NCBI GenBank assembly: GCA_023262245.1
Contig: JALRDC010000143.1
Span: 1 to 18,680 of the forward strand
Direction: 5' to 3'
Length of the DNA: 18,680 nt
Origin: Flavobacteriaceae bacterium
GTDB taxonomy: Bacteria; Bacteroidota; Bacteroidia; Flavobacteriales; Flavobacteriaceae
Part shown: positions 1 to 8,065 of the stretch, piece after piece
How positions within the stretch are numbered: the stretch's first letter is position 1
How the letters are laid out: the number at the start of each line of letters is the position of its first letter
Position numbers and translations under genes: made by a program
Notes under the pieces: model-generated
Databases searched by the model: none
The model's input: the letters and a program-made list of their open reading frames with translations, nothing else
Told to the model about the DNA's origin: nothing

Positions 1-537
1 GCGGGGTATGCACTTCCAACGCCTTTTCACGAAACACCTTTGGAAGCAGAGGAGAAATTTTTACGGGTATTGGGAATTTCAGTAGTGGCTTTAACAAAAT
101 TATTTTTAAAAGAAATGCTTAAGGCTAAAAAAGGAAAAATAATGATGGTTTCATCTGTTGCTGCATTTGCACCTCCATCCACTATTCAAAGCTTATATGG
201 ACCAATAAAAACTTTTGTAAACCGGTTTAGCGAAGGTTTAAATTTAAGTTATAATGCAGATGGAATTACATCTACAGCAGTATGCCCTGGATACACAATC
301 ACTAATTTTCACACAGCAAGCGGCGTACAGAAAGAAATGGACAGTGTTCCTTCTTTTATGAAAAAGAGTGCTAGCCGAGTAGCGAAAGTTGCCGTAGAAG
401 CAACTTTAAAAGGCAAAAAATTAAGTGTACCTACCAAGACATTTAAACTAATTGTGTTCTTATTGAAAGTATTACCGCATAGTCTTTTTCCACTCTTTAG
501 CAAAAAATTAGCTCCTGGGCGATATGAGAATAGCTAA
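1..537 (+). CDS. SDR family oxidoreductase (C-terminal part)
   Basis: Short-chain dehydrogenase/reductase, an NAD(P)-dependent oxidoreductase with a Rossmann fold. The reading frame is open from base 1, so the N-terminus with the TGxxxGIG nucleotide-binding loop lies outside the window. What is visible starts at the conserved NAG segment (AGYALPTPF), continues to the catalytic serine strand (MMVSSVAAF), then the YxxxK motif (YGPIK) and the post-catalytic CPG turn (CPGYTITNF). The first in-frame start-like codon, TTG at 40, is internal to the fold and not the true start. The hydrophobic, basic C-terminal tail (about the last 45 residues) is typical of the DltE/YqjQ-like SDR branch. The substrate cannot be inferred. 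Confidence 0.9.
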   Translation, partial: AGYALPTPFHETPLEAEEKFLRVLGISVVALTKLFLKEMLKAKKGKIMMVSSVAAFAPPSTIQSLYGPIKTFVNRFSEGLNLSYNADGITSTAVCPGYTITNFHTASGVQKEMDSVPSFMKKSASRVAKVAVEATLKGKKLSVPTKTFKLIVFLLKVLPHSLFPLFSKKLAPGRYENS

Positions 538-578
538 ATTCAGTTAAAATTTTACCTTTAAGAAACTAAATTGAAAAT

Positions 579-1475
579 ATGAACACTATAATCCGACTTT
601 TCATCTTTTGTTTTTTTCTTGTCTCTTGTAATAACAAGCCTAAACAATCCCAACAGGAGGAATGGATCTCCTTATTTAATGGAAAAGATTTGACCGATTG
701 GAAAATAAAAATTGCGAATCACCCTCTAAATGAAAATTATAAAAACACATTTCAAGTTCAAGACAGTATGATTCGTATTGTATACGATGAATATGAAAAT
801 TTTGATGATAAATACGGACATATGTATTATAAAAATCCATATTCCTATTACAAGCTTCGTTTTGATTATCGATTTGTGGGTGAACAAACTCCTGGAGGAG
901 AAGACTGGAATGTCCGAAATAGTGGTATCATGATACATTCCCAATCTGCAGAAAGCAATGCGTTTGAGCAACATTTTCCCGTTTCGGTAGAGATTCAGTT
1001 ACTTGGAGGACTGGATGAGGGAGCGCGGACAACAGCAAACCTTTGTACTCCTGGAACTGCAGTTTATTATAATGGAGAATTAGATTTCACTCATTGTATT
1101 TCTTCAGAATCTAAAACCTATAACGGAGATCAATGGGTTCATGTTGAAGCAGTTGTATTGGGAAGCGAATCCATTATTCATATAGTTGAACAAGATACCG
1201 TTTTAAGGTATTCCCGCCCTGAAGTAGATCCACATTTTATTTCAAAAGCCTACGAAGGCTCCGATTGGGATCGCATGGGAGTGACCAATAAAAATTTATG
1301 GATTGAAAAGGCTGGAACTGTTATTGATGATGGATATATAGCACTTCAAGCTGAGAGCCATCCCATTGACTTTAAAAATATAGAATTACTCAATCTATGT
1401 GGTTGTATGGACGAAAAGGCAAAAAATTACAAACCTTATTTTGTAAAACCAGATAATAAACAATGTATTTATTAA
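579..1475 (+). CDS. DUF1080 (3-keto-disaccharide hydrolase-like) lipoprotein
   Basis: 298-residue predicted lipoprotein with a concanavalin-like fold of the DUF1080/PF06439 family. Members are linked to cleavage of 3-keto-glycosides or general glycan binding and hydrolysis. The signal peptide ends in a lipobox with Cys17 (FLVSC), so the protein should be anchored outside the inner membrane. The family signature LFNGKDLTDW is at residues 32-41, and the domain runs to about 272. The last 25 residues form a separate cysteine module (GCMDEKAKNY, then a terminal QCIY), related to the GCxDxxAxNY motif seen in many secreted Bacteroidota proteins. A -7-like TACCTTTA lies at 553-560, just upstream. 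The stop is 4 bp from the convergent membrane protein gene, with no terminator between them. The family is clear; the substrate is not. Confidence 0.85.
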   Translation: MNTIIRLFIFCFFLVSCNNKPKQSQQEEWISLFNGKDLTDWKIKIANHPLNENYKNTFQVQDSMIRIVYDEYENFDDKYGHMYYKNPYSYYKLRFDYRFVGEQTPGGEDWNVRNSGIMIHSQSAESNAFEQHFPVSVEIQLLGGLDEGARTTANLCTPGTAVYYNGELDFTHCISSESKTYNGDQWVHVEAVVLGSESIIHIVEQDTVLRYSRPEVDPHFISKAYEGSDWDRMGVTNKNLWIEKAGTVIDDGYIALQAESHPIDFKNIELLNLCGCMDEKAKNYKPYFVKPDNKQCIY

Positions 1476-1479
1476 ACCT

Positions 1480-1941
1480 TTAAAAATGGAATTGTAGAAG
1501 GGAAAAGCCCCAGTAACTCACAACAGCCCAAATCATATAGCGAATGGCTTTTCCTACTAACATCCAAAAGCCTACTTTTAACCATTCTATTTTAAAAAAA
1601 CCAAGCCCTATCGCAATTATATCACCAACTATGGGGAGCCAACAGAAAAAAGCAAGAAAACCTCCCCAGTTTTCTATCCGTTTTTTGAAAGTTTCTACAC
1701 GCGATTTACTTACTCCAAAATAACGTTCCAGAACCTGCCATCTTCCCAATCGGCCTAGGAAATAACTACTCATACCCCCTAGCCAATTTCCCAAAGTAGC
1801 AATTGTCAAACTCAATGCTATGGGATAATGATTTGCTAGCAATGCGGTGAGAACAATTTCTGAACTCAAGGGAATGACAGTGGCCGCTAAAAAACTAGCA
1901 AGAAACAAGCCCAAATAACCCCATGCGATATACGTTTCCAT
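1480..1941 (-). CDS. YqaA/DedA-type membrane protein
   Basis: 153-residue inner-membrane protein of the SNARE-associated/DedA (VTT) superfamily, YqaA branch. DedA relatives are involved in membrane homeostasis and lipid flipping; the YqaA branch has no defined substrate. The sequence starts with a hydrophobic re-entrant-like segment (residues 6-36, with FLAATVIPLSSE), followed by the conserved GNWLGGMSSYFLGR block (51-64), an amphipathic region (70-92), the WLPIVGD motif (101-107) typical of the fold, and a last membrane helix (123-150). The length matches the short YqaA type. A -7-like TAGATTTA lies at 1957-1964 on the same strand, 15 nt before the ATG, giving a very short leader. It is divergent from the zinc-ribbon gene. 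Confidence 0.85.
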   Translation of the reverse strand: METYIAWGYLGLFLASFLAATVIPLSSEIVLTALLANHYPIALSLTIATLGNWLGGMSSYFLGRLGRWQVLERYFGVSKSRVETFKKRIENWGGFLAFFCWLPIVGDIIAIGLGFFKIEWLKVGFWMLVGKAIRYMIWAVVSYWGFSLLQFHF

Positions 1942-1978
1942 CTGTATTATTGCTGGTAAATCTAAGCTTATTTTTCGT

Positions 1979-1986
1979 TAACTTTA
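1979..1986 (+). promoter_or_regulatory. -7-like promoter element before the zinc-ribbon gene
   Basis: TAACTTTA matches the Bacteroidota -7 pattern TAnnTTTG at seven of eight positions. No good -33 box is seen at the expected distance. Transcription from it would begin close to 1993, which places the GTG at 1990 outside the message and favours the ATG at 2011 as the start. Confidence 0.35.
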
Positions 1987-2010
1987 GAAGTGTTCAAAAA
2001 GAAAAAAGCA

Positions 2011-2172
2011 ATGCGAAAAAAAGTTTGTGAACGCTGTGCTAAAGATTTTAACACAATGTACCGAGTGAAATATAAAACCCCACAAGAGTGGGTATTTCTA
2101 TGTAAACTCTGTTTACTTGAGGTTAAAACTAACAATGCTGCCTATCGTTATGGTGGAACTTGGAAAAGATAA
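2011..2172 (+). CDS. small zinc-ribbon-like protein
   Basis: 53-residue basic protein with two CxxC knuckles: CERC close to the N-terminus and CKLC about 25 residues later, ending in YRYGGTWKR. The paired knuckles suggest one bound zinc ion and possibly nucleic-acid or protein contact. I recall similar short conserved proteins in flavobacteria, but no function is known to me. I chose the ATG at 2011; the frame is also open from a GTG at 1990 (60 residues), but that codon sits only 4 nt after a -7-like element and would add only a lysine-rich stretch. It is divergent from the YqaA gene. Confidence 0.7.
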   Translation: MRKKVCERCAKDFNTMYRVKYKTPQEWVFLCKLCLLEVKTNNAAYRYGGTWKR

Positions 2173-2206
2173 CAAGGCTTGATTCGCAGTTCCCAAAGGG
2201 AGGAAT

Positions 2207-2296
2207 TTATTTTGATTTTGACATATCCCAGAATAAAGCAATAAGGACAATGATCATGGTTATGATTACAATAACGGCTACTCCACCTGGTGTCAT
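2207..2296 (-). CDS. candidate 29-residue membrane peptide
   Basis: Short ATG-to-TAA frame encoding 29 residues. It starts MTPGGVAVIVIITM, runs through one continuous hydrophobic segment (about residues 6-23) and ends in a charged tail (WDMSKSK), the layout of a single-pass small membrane protein with its lysines on the cytoplasmic side. A perfect -7 box (TATCTTTG, 2318-2325) lies 21 nt before the ATG on the same strand. It sits alone between the zinc-ribbon gene and the GNAT gene. I recognise no family. The overlapping longer frames in this stretch (2148-2381 minus, 2160-2411 plus) have compositions unlike real proteins. Confidence 0.45.
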   Translation of the reverse strand: MTPGGVAVIVIITMIIVLIALFWDMSKSK

Positions 2297-2317
2297 AAGT
2301 AAATTTTTTAATCTCCT

Positions 2318-2325
2318 CAAAGATA
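2318..2325 (-). promoter_or_regulatory. -7 box upstream of the 29-residue peptide
   Basis: On the minus strand this reads TATCTTTG, an exact match to the Bacteroidota -7 consensus TAnnTTTG. It is positioned to give a leader of roughly 15 nt before the ATG at 2296. No TTTG -33 box was found 19-21 nt upstream. Confidence 0.4.
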
Positions 2326-2522
2326 CAAAAGGACTTGCTTTTATTTACAGGAACTGGATGTTTTTCCTTAAAATCGGGCATCGTTTTTTGATTAATAGAA
2401 AAGCGGCTTAAACTCGATTGATTTTAAATTTTGGAATGAATTGTTTTCAGTTGAATTTTTGAAAAAAAGCCATTATAGACTATTTATGTGTAGCTTTAAG
2501 AAATGTTTTTAAAATTTGGATT

Positions 2523-2984
2523 TTGATTACCTTAAGAGAAGCCAATCTTAAAGATTTACCACTATTATTAGATTTTGAAGCGGCTTTAATAGCTTACGAG
2601 CGCGAGTTTACTCCAAACTTAAAAAAGACCTCCTTCCACTATTATGATCTTAAAACCTATATCAATGATTCTTCAACCGCAGTAGTTGTAGCAGAACACA
2701 ATGATCAAATCATCGGATCGGGCTATGGATTGATAAGAGAAAATAAAGCATATAAAAACCCTGAATTTTATGTTTTTCTTGGGTTTATGTATGTAATTCC
2801 TGAGTACCGGGGCAAGGGAGTAAACAAAAAAATTGTTGATTATCTGTTAGATTGGGGGAAGAACAAAGGTTATAATGAATTTCAACTAGATGTTTACGCC
2901 CAAAATGAAAGCGCAATAAAAGCCTACAAGAAGGTTGGTTTTTCTTTCGAAACTCATACCATGAGGATTAATCTGAAAGAATAG
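2523..2984 (+). CDS. GNAT family N-acetyltransferase
   Basis: 153-residue single-domain acetyltransferase that would transfer an acetyl group from acetyl-CoA to an amine. The acetyl-CoA pyrophosphate-binding motif A is clear: the strand FLGFMYVIPEY, then the loop R96-G-K-G-V-N and helix. Motif B follows with LDVYAQNESAIKAYKKVGF, the usual helix that carries the active-site asparagine and tyrosine. The start is a TTG at 2523; the next in-frame ATG is deep inside the domain. It does not have the specific look of RimI, so the substrate is open. It is followed 45 bp later by the S9 peptidase in the same direction. Confidence 0.88.
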   Translation: MITLREANLKDLPLLLDFEAALIAYEREFTPNLKKTSFHYYDLKTYINDSSTAVVVAEHNDQIIGSGYGLIRENKAYKNPEFYVFLGFMYVIPEYRGKGVNKKIVDYLLDWGKNKGYNEFQLDVYAQNESAIKAYKKVGFSFETHTMRINLKE

Positions 2985-3029
2985 CTTCAAGGTTTAGTTT
3001 AATCTTTTTATATTAAAGAAATTTAACCG

Positions 3030-4934
3030 ATGAAAAAATTAATTTTTACAGCTCTTGTTTTTTTGACCTCTTGTGTCGAAAAACCTGAGCAAAATATAGT
3101 AAAGTACGAAATAGAGGACTTTTTTGACAACATCAGTGTCTATGGGGGTTATTTTTCTTCTTCTGAAGAGCACCTTGTTTATAGCAGTAATGAAAGTGGC
3201 ATTTACAATGTTTATGAAGTAACAATCAAAGATCAAGTGGTCACTAAAATATCTAATTCTGAAAGAGAATCCTTTTTCGTAAGATCATACGTTCCTAATT
3301 CTGACAGCTTTATATATTCTGCAGATAAAGGCGGGAACGAAATATCCCACCTGTATCTTCAGGAAAGAGGTTTAGAGCCTGTAGACCTTACGCCAGGAGA
3401 AAATGAAAAGAGCATTTTCTTTAAATGGACGCACGATAATTCCGCTTTTTATTATTTATCGAACAAGAGAGATTCCAGATATTTTGATTTGTTCAAAATG
3501 AAAGTAGGGGAATGGAAACCTATCATGATTTATGAAAATAAAGATAATTTTTCCGTATCTGAAATATCTAATAATGAAGCATACCTTTTGCTGTCAAAGA
3601 CCGTAACTACAAGTGAAAATAAATTCTACTTATACGATAGCGTTAAAAGAAAAAGCATAGAGATATCTCAAGATGCAGGAAATTATTCGGGATCCGGCTT
3701 TTCAAATGACAATAAAAACGTTTACTATATAACCAATACAGGAAGCGAGTTTGCTCATCTTAAAAAGTATGATATTGCAACAGGGGCGTCAAGTATTTTA
3801 TTCGAAACGAACTGGGATGTGATGTATAGTTATCTCAGTAAAAATGAAAAATATCGGATCATAGGAATTAATGAAGACGGCAAGAATTCGATAAAAGTCA
3901 TTGATACGCAATCCAAAGAAGAAATCCAATTTCCTGAATTTAACGATGCTGATATTACAGGGGTTGAATTTTCAGAAAGCGAAAATAAAATTAGATTAAG
4001 CGTTGGTTCTTCAAAAATACCCAATGATATTTTTGTCTATAACCTTCAGACTAAAGCGTTGGTTAAATTAACCAATAGTTTAAATCCAAAAATTGATTCT
4101 AATAGTTTGGTTAATGCAGAGGTAGTTCGATATAAATCTTTTGATGGACTGGAGATCCCAGCTATTTATTATAAGCCTCATGATGCTTCTAATCAAAAAA
4201 AGGTACCCGCATTAGTTTGGGTACATGGAGGACCAGGTGGGCAATCTCGCAGGAGCTTTAATCCTTTAATTCAGTATTTGGTTAACAATGGTTATGCAAT
4301 TCTGGCCGTTAATAACAGGGGTAGTAGTGGCTATGGAAAGAGTTTTTATAAAATGGATGACAGAAAACATGGTGAAAAGGATTTACAAGATTGTATATGG
4401 GGCAAAAAATGGTTGCAAGAACAAGAATATATTGACCCGGACAGAATAGGAATAATAGGGGGTAGTTATGGAGGTTTTATGACAATGGCTGCAATGACCT
4501 TTACCCCAGACGAGTTTAAAGCAGGGGTCAATATTTTTGGAGTTACCAACTGGATAAGAACCCTTAAATCAATCCCAGCATTTTGGGAAGCCAGTAGAAA
4601 AGCACTCTATGATGAGTTAGGAGATCCGTTTACTGAAGACTCTATAAGACTAAAAGAAATATCTCCTCTATTTCATGCGGAGAGGGTTAAGAATCCTGTA
4701 ATGGTATTACAAGGAGCAAATGATCCCCGAGTGCTCCAAATTGAATCGGATGAAATAGTTGAAGAGCTTTCAAAAAATGAGATCCCAGTAGAGTATGTGG
4801 TTTTTGATGATGAAGGTCATGGTTTTAGAAAAAAGGAAAATCAAATTAAGGGGTACAAACAGATAAAGGACTTTTTAGATTATTATCTAAAATCTCCTCC
4901 CACATTGAACGTCAATAAAAAGAGGCTGGATTAA
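3030..4934 (+). CDS. S9 family peptidase (prolyl oligopeptidase type), lipoprotein
   Basis: 634-residue exported serine peptidase of the dipeptidyl aminopeptidase/acylaminoacyl peptidase group, which cleaves short peptides. A lipobox (FLTSC, Cys15) predicts membrane anchoring outside the cytoplasm. Residues about 30-350 form a beta-propeller of WD40-like/DPP repeats that gates the active site. The alpha/beta-hydrolase domain begins near 370 with LVWVHGGPGGQ (oxyanion region) and NNRGSSGYG. The catalytic triad is Ser479 in GGSYGG, Asp565 in GANDPRV and His597 in DEGHGF, all intact. Its neighbour on the other strand is another exported peptidase, consistent with peptide scavenging. The length is normal for the family. 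Confidence 0.93.
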   Translation: MKKLIFTALVFLTSCVEKPEQNIVKYEIEDFFDNISVYGGYFSSSEEHLVYSSNESGIYNVYEVTIKDQVVTKISNSERESFFVRSYVPNSDSFIYSADKGGNEISHLYLQERGLEPVDLTPGENEKSIFFKWTHDNSAFYYLSNKRDSRYFDLFKMKVGEWKPIMIYENKDNFSVSEISNNEAYLLLSKTVTTSENKFYLYDSVKRKSIEISQDAGNYSGSGFSNDNKNVYYITNTGSEFAHLKKYDIATGASSILFETNWDVMYSYLSKNEKYRIIGINEDGKNSIKVIDTQSKEEIQFPEFNDADITGVEFSESENKIRLSVGSSKIPNDIFVYNLQTKALVKLTNSLNPKIDSNSLVNAEVVRYKSFDGLEIPAIYYKPHDASNQKKVPALVWVHGGPGGQSRRSFNPLIQYLVNNGYAILAVNNRGSSGYGKSFYKMDDRKHGEKDLQDCIWGKKWLQEQEYIDPDRIGIIGGSYGGFMTMAAMTFTPDEFKAGVNIFGVTNWIRTLKSIPAFWEASRKALYDELGDPFTEDSIRLKEISPLFHAERVKNPVMVLQGANDPRVLQIESDEIVEELSKNEIPVEYVVFDDEGHGFRKKENQIKGYKQIKDFLDYYLKSPPTLNVNKKRLD

Positions 4935-4959
4935 ATTTAGCCCACCCTAAGCAGACCGG

Positions 4960-6099
4960 TTATTTTTTTATACGATTAAATTTTTTCATTATTTCAATCA
5001 CCTTGTCTTTGGGGAGCGATGGAACTAATCGATCATTTTTTCCTTTCATCGTCTTGGCAGCAAATAGGGAGTTGATAATTGCCTCTTCTGTAGCTTCTAT
5101 TGTTGCCAAAAAAATGGGGCTCATTGCCTCATTTTTTAAAACCGTGCTTTCATAAAATTTGGATTGCTTGGCTAATGCTGTTATATTTTCTTTATTTAAT
5201 GACAGCGCTATGACATAATCACCACTTCCATTAGAAGCAATGCCTCCCGTTTTAGCCAACCCCATGATGGCTCTTTTTGCAACTCTTTCAAGATTACGTG
5301 AATTGAGAGGAGCGTCAGTTGCAACCACGATCATGCAAGAACCATCTACATCATTTAAAACAGCATTGTCAAAAGTGAACTTTTTAAGCTCCTGCCCCAC
5401 AGGAACTCCATTTATTTGAAGTACCCCACCAAAATTGCTTTGCACAAGAACACCAACAGTAAATCCGCCTAAAGATTCCGGAATTTTTCTTGAAGCAGTA
5501 CCAATCCCTCCTTTGAATCCAAAGCAAATAGTGCCCGTACCTGCTCCAACATTTCCTTCCAGCACCGATTTTGAAGTAGCATTTTTTATGGCTTCCAAAA
5601 CATCCTCTTCTTTAACATGCCTACCTCTTATGTCATTTAAAAAACCATCGTTGGTTTCGCCTACAATTGGATTTACGGATCTAAGGTTTTCATTTCCTTC
5701 TTTTTCTAGGGCATGGGTAAGTAATGATTGCGAGGCAACGGGAACACTTAAGGTATTTGTTAAAATAATAGGAGTTTCAATATTCCCTAATTCTTTTACC
5801 TGACTGTAACCGGTTAGTTTCCCAAACCCATTACCTATATAAATTGCAGCGGGAACTTTATATTGAAAAATATTTTTTTGATGTGGGATTATGGCAGTAA
5901 CTCCTGTTCGGATATGCGCTCCCTCGATGATTGTTTTATGACCTACGGAAACTCCTTCAACATCGGTTATTGAATTCAATGTTCCCGTTTTAAAAATCCC
6001 TATTTGGATTCCATAGTCTCTAGCCCGTTTGTCCTGAGAAAAACAAAAGGTGAACAACAGAAAAAAAGCAAGCGAAAAAAGATAATTATTGAGTTGCAT
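4960..6099 (-). CDS. P1 (S58) family peptidase, DmpA-like aminopeptidase
   Basis: 379-residue member of the L-aminopeptidase/D-esterase DmpA family (S58, P1), N-terminal nucleophile enzymes that self-cleave into two chains and remove N-terminal residues from peptides. A Sec signal peptide (residues 1-21, ending FCFSQ) predicts a periplasmic location. The fold starts with GIQIGIFKTG and DVEGVSVGH. The self-cleavage site is visible as Gly253-Ser254 in VDGSCMIVVATDAPL, where Ser254 becomes the new N-terminal nucleophile. Asn222 in VQSNFG corresponds to the conserved oxyanion asparagine, and SNGSGDYVIALS forms the later core strand. It converges on the S9 peptidase gene, with 25 bp between their ends and no clear terminator. 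Confidence 0.92.
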   Translation of the reverse strand: MQLNNYLFSLAFFLLFTFCFSQDKRARDYGIQIGIFKTGTLNSITDVEGVSVGHKTIIEGAHIRTGVTAIIPHQKNIFQYKVPAAIYIGNGFGKLTGYSQVKELGNIETPIILTNTLSVPVASQSLLTHALEKEGNENLRSVNPIVGETNDGFLNDIRGRHVKEEDVLEAIKNATSKSVLEGNVGAGTGTICFGFKGGIGTASRKIPESLGGFTVGVLVQSNFGGVLQINGVPVGQELKKFTFDNAVLNDVDGSCMIVVATDAPLNSRNLERVAKRAIMGLAKTGGIASNGSGDYVIALSLNKENITALAKQSKFYESTVLKNEAMSPIFLATIEATEEAIINSLFAAKTMKGKNDRLVPSLPKDKVIEIMKKFNRIKK

Positions 6100-6423
6100 T
6101 CTTAATATAACAGCGTTTGTGTAGTTTGAATGTAAATGTTGCTAAACCATTGTAAAAGATAAAAACCACCTTTTGTTATAGCGGTTTTTTGGCTTTAGAC
6201 ATAACCAAAACCCTTTTTACCCCCCCCCTTTGAATTAATGACTTTAGCGAAAGCACAATTGAAATTTAGTTATTTTAAATATATAAAAAAAGGGAACTAC
6301 TTTATCAACCACACTAGGAAAGTAGTACCATTGTAATGAACCGATAGTTTTTACTCCTTTAGGTTTGATCCGAATTCAATAAAAAATCTTTAATTTATAC
6401 TATCAATTTATAAATACAACTCA
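6100..6423. other. intergenic region between divergent genes
   Basis: 324 bp between the S58 peptidase and PHP lipoprotein starts. It holds a weak hairpin with arms at 6161-6169 and 6181-6189 (AAAAACC against GGTTTTT plus an imperfect inner part) followed by T residues, a run of nine C at 6220-6228, and a -7-like TAGGTTTG at 6360-6367 on the plus strand, about 56 nt before the PHP start. The only short frame, at 6238-6336 (32 residues), has nothing to support it. Confidence 0.5.
6360..6367 (+). promoter_or_regulatory. -7 box for the PHP lipoprotein gene
   Basis: TAGGTTTG is an exact match to TAnnTTTG. It would give a leader of about 50 nt. The nearest TTG upstream (6331-6333) is 26 nt away, too far for a standard -33 box, so the promoter is only partly supported. 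Confidence 0.35.
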
Positions 6424-7635
6424 ATGATAAATAAATGCTTAAAGCAGAATCAATACTTAATCAAATTTATTTTATTGATAGTGCCTCTATTGTATTCGTG
6501 CAGTACCGAAATTGAAAAACAGCTTTGGTATAAAGGCAACCTTCATACGCATTCGTTTTGGAGTGATGGAGATGATTTTCCAGAAATGATAATTAAATGG
6601 TATAAAGACCATGATTATCAATTCATTGCTTTATCCGACCACAATACCATTGCCGATTCGGATTTTTGGTATAAACTCACGCAAAAGGACATTAAGAATA
6701 AAGTTCTGAATCAATATATTGAGACCTTTGGTGATGACTGGGTTGAAAGTAAAAAAGAATCCGAAGATACTTATGTAAAACTTAAAACCTTTGCCGAGTA
6801 CAAAGCCAAATTAGAAGAGGAAAACGCTTTTAAGATAATTAGATCAGAAGAAGTTACTTCTTCGTTCAATAAAAAACCAATTCATATTAACGTTACCAAC
6901 ATTAATCAAAAAATAGATCCAGTAAAAGGAACATCCGTACTTGATGTAATGCAAAAAACACTTGATCTGGTTAATGAACAAAGAGAAAAGTTGGGGATAC
7001 CCATGTTTGCCCATATAAATCATCCAAATTTTGGGTATGGAATTAGTACTGAAGAGTTAAAAAAATTAAATGGTGAACGGTTTTTTGAGGTTTACAACGG
7101 TCATCCAGCGGTTAATAATGGGGGAAATGAAATATATAATTCCACAGAAACTATGTGGGACTTAATAAACATTCACTATTACAAACAAGGCAAACCTTTA
7201 TTATACGGTATCGCTACGGACGACAGTCACAACTATCATGATTACTCTCCTAACCATAGTAATACAGGACGTGGATGGGTGATGGTCAATGCAAAGAATT
7301 TAGAAATAAGCACACTAATTGAAGCCATGGAAAATGGGAGCTTCTATGCCTCATCGGGTGTTTATCTTAAAAAATTGAGTTCCACTAATAAAGAAATTTT
7401 TATAGAGGTTGAACCCGACGAGAACATTTCTTATGAAATTGAATTTTTAGGGTATCAAAAGGGGAATGATCAGATTAGTGTATTAAAAAAAGTAAATGGT
7501 ACAACGGCAGCATATTCTTTTGGTAAGGAAGATGTTTTCGTAAGGGCTAAAATAACCGCTACCAATTTCCTAGAAAATGAAACTCAATTAGAGGGTAGCA
7601 TGCAAGCTTGGACGCAACCGATCCTAATAGATTAA
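6424..7635 (+). CDS. PHP domain-containing lipoprotein
   Basis: 403-residue predicted metal-dependent phosphoesterase or hydrolase of the PHP (polymerase and histidinol phosphatase) fold, but exported: a signal peptide with the lipobox LLYSC (Cys26) places it in the envelope. Metal-binding motifs are present in order: NLHTHSFWSDG (His41, His43, Asp48), LSDHN (Asp72, His73), SEEV (Glu142 or Glu143), PIHIN (His154), FAHINHPN (His197, His200), then ATDDSH (Asp267, His269) at the barrel end. The last 80 or so residues look like a small beta domain. A gene encoding a small membrane protein follows after 3 bp, so the two are probably co-translated. Its substrate is unknown; it should not be assumed to be histidinol phosphate. 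Confidence 0.87.
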   Translation: MINKCLKQNQYLIKFILLIVPLLYSCSTEIEKQLWYKGNLHTHSFWSDGDDFPEMIIKWYKDHDYQFIALSDHNTIADSDFWYKLTQKDIKNKVLNQYIETFGDDWVESKKESEDTYVKLKTFAEYKAKLEEENAFKIIRSEEVTSSFNKKPIHINVTNINQKIDPVKGTSVLDVMQKTLDLVNEQREKLGIPMFAHINHPNFGYGISTEELKKLNGERFFEVYNGHPAVNNGGNEIYNSTETMWDLINIHYYKQGKPLLYGIATDDSHNYHDYSPNHSNTGRGWVMVNAKNLEISTLIEAMENGSFYASSGVYLKKLSSTNKEIFIEVEPDENISYEIEFLGYQKGNDQISVLKKVNGTTAAYSFGKEDVFVRAKITATNFLENETQLEGSMQAWTQPILID

Positions 7636-7638
7636 ATT

Positions 7639-8001
7639 TTGAAAAAACTATTTATAGCACTATTATTTTTGTCGTTTAGCCTCAATGCGCAGAACGACGA
7701 TAGTGGCCTTGAAGTATATCAAAAAAAAATAGAATTGGATACCAAAGTGAAAATGAGTAGAAGTTATTTGGGGGTCTCTGCAGCTGTATTAATAGGCGGC
7801 GTATTGTTAAAAGAAATTGACAATGACATTAAAATTCTTGGTGCAGGCGGCAGTTTAGCGGCAACACTCACTACTACATACTATCTAGCAAAGCATTTAA
7901 TAATCGTATCTAAGCGAAATAAGTTTTATAAAAAACACAACATAAAACTCAATAAAAGGAAGCGAAAAAACAAGATTGTATTGGATGCCTTATCTCAATA
8001 A
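7639..8001 (+). CDS. small exported/membrane protein of unknown function
   Basis: 120-residue protein with a Sec-like signal (MKKLFIALLFLSFSLNAQ), a short charged stretch, two likely membrane-spanning segments (about 43-58 and 66-90) and a very basic C-terminal tail (residues 91-112, rich in Lys and Arg). The start is a TTG at 7639, only 3 bp after the stop of the PHP gene, which suggests translational coupling and a shared role. I recognise no family. The basic tail should face the cytoplasm or contact phospholipid. Confidence 0.7.
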   Translation: MKKLFIALLFLSFSLNAQNDDSGLEVYQKKIELDTKVKMSRSYLGVSAAVLIGGVLLKEIDNDIKILGAGGSLAATLTTTYYLAKHLIIVSKRNKFYKKHNIKLNKRKRKNKIVLDALSQ

Positions 8002-8065
8002 TTCTATGAGCAAATCGAATACTGAGCGTCTGGACTTTTGAGTTTTTGTTGAAAGGGAGTTATAA

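Noticed and set aside
2148..2411. Two overlapping frames of 77 (minus) and 83 (plus) codons in the gap after the zinc-ribbon gene
   Set aside because: Both overlap the neighbouring gene end, have unnatural composition and no recognisable motif; the 29-codon membrane ORF in the same stretch has better support.
5435..5803. 122-codon plus-strand frame
   Set aside because: Lies fully antisense inside the well-supported S58 peptidase gene; proline- and serine-rich composition is typical of a shadow frame.
6238..6336. 32-codon plus-strand ORF in the divergent intergenic region
   Set aside because: Basic peptide without promoter at a suitable distance, terminator or recognisable motif; expected by chance at this AT content.
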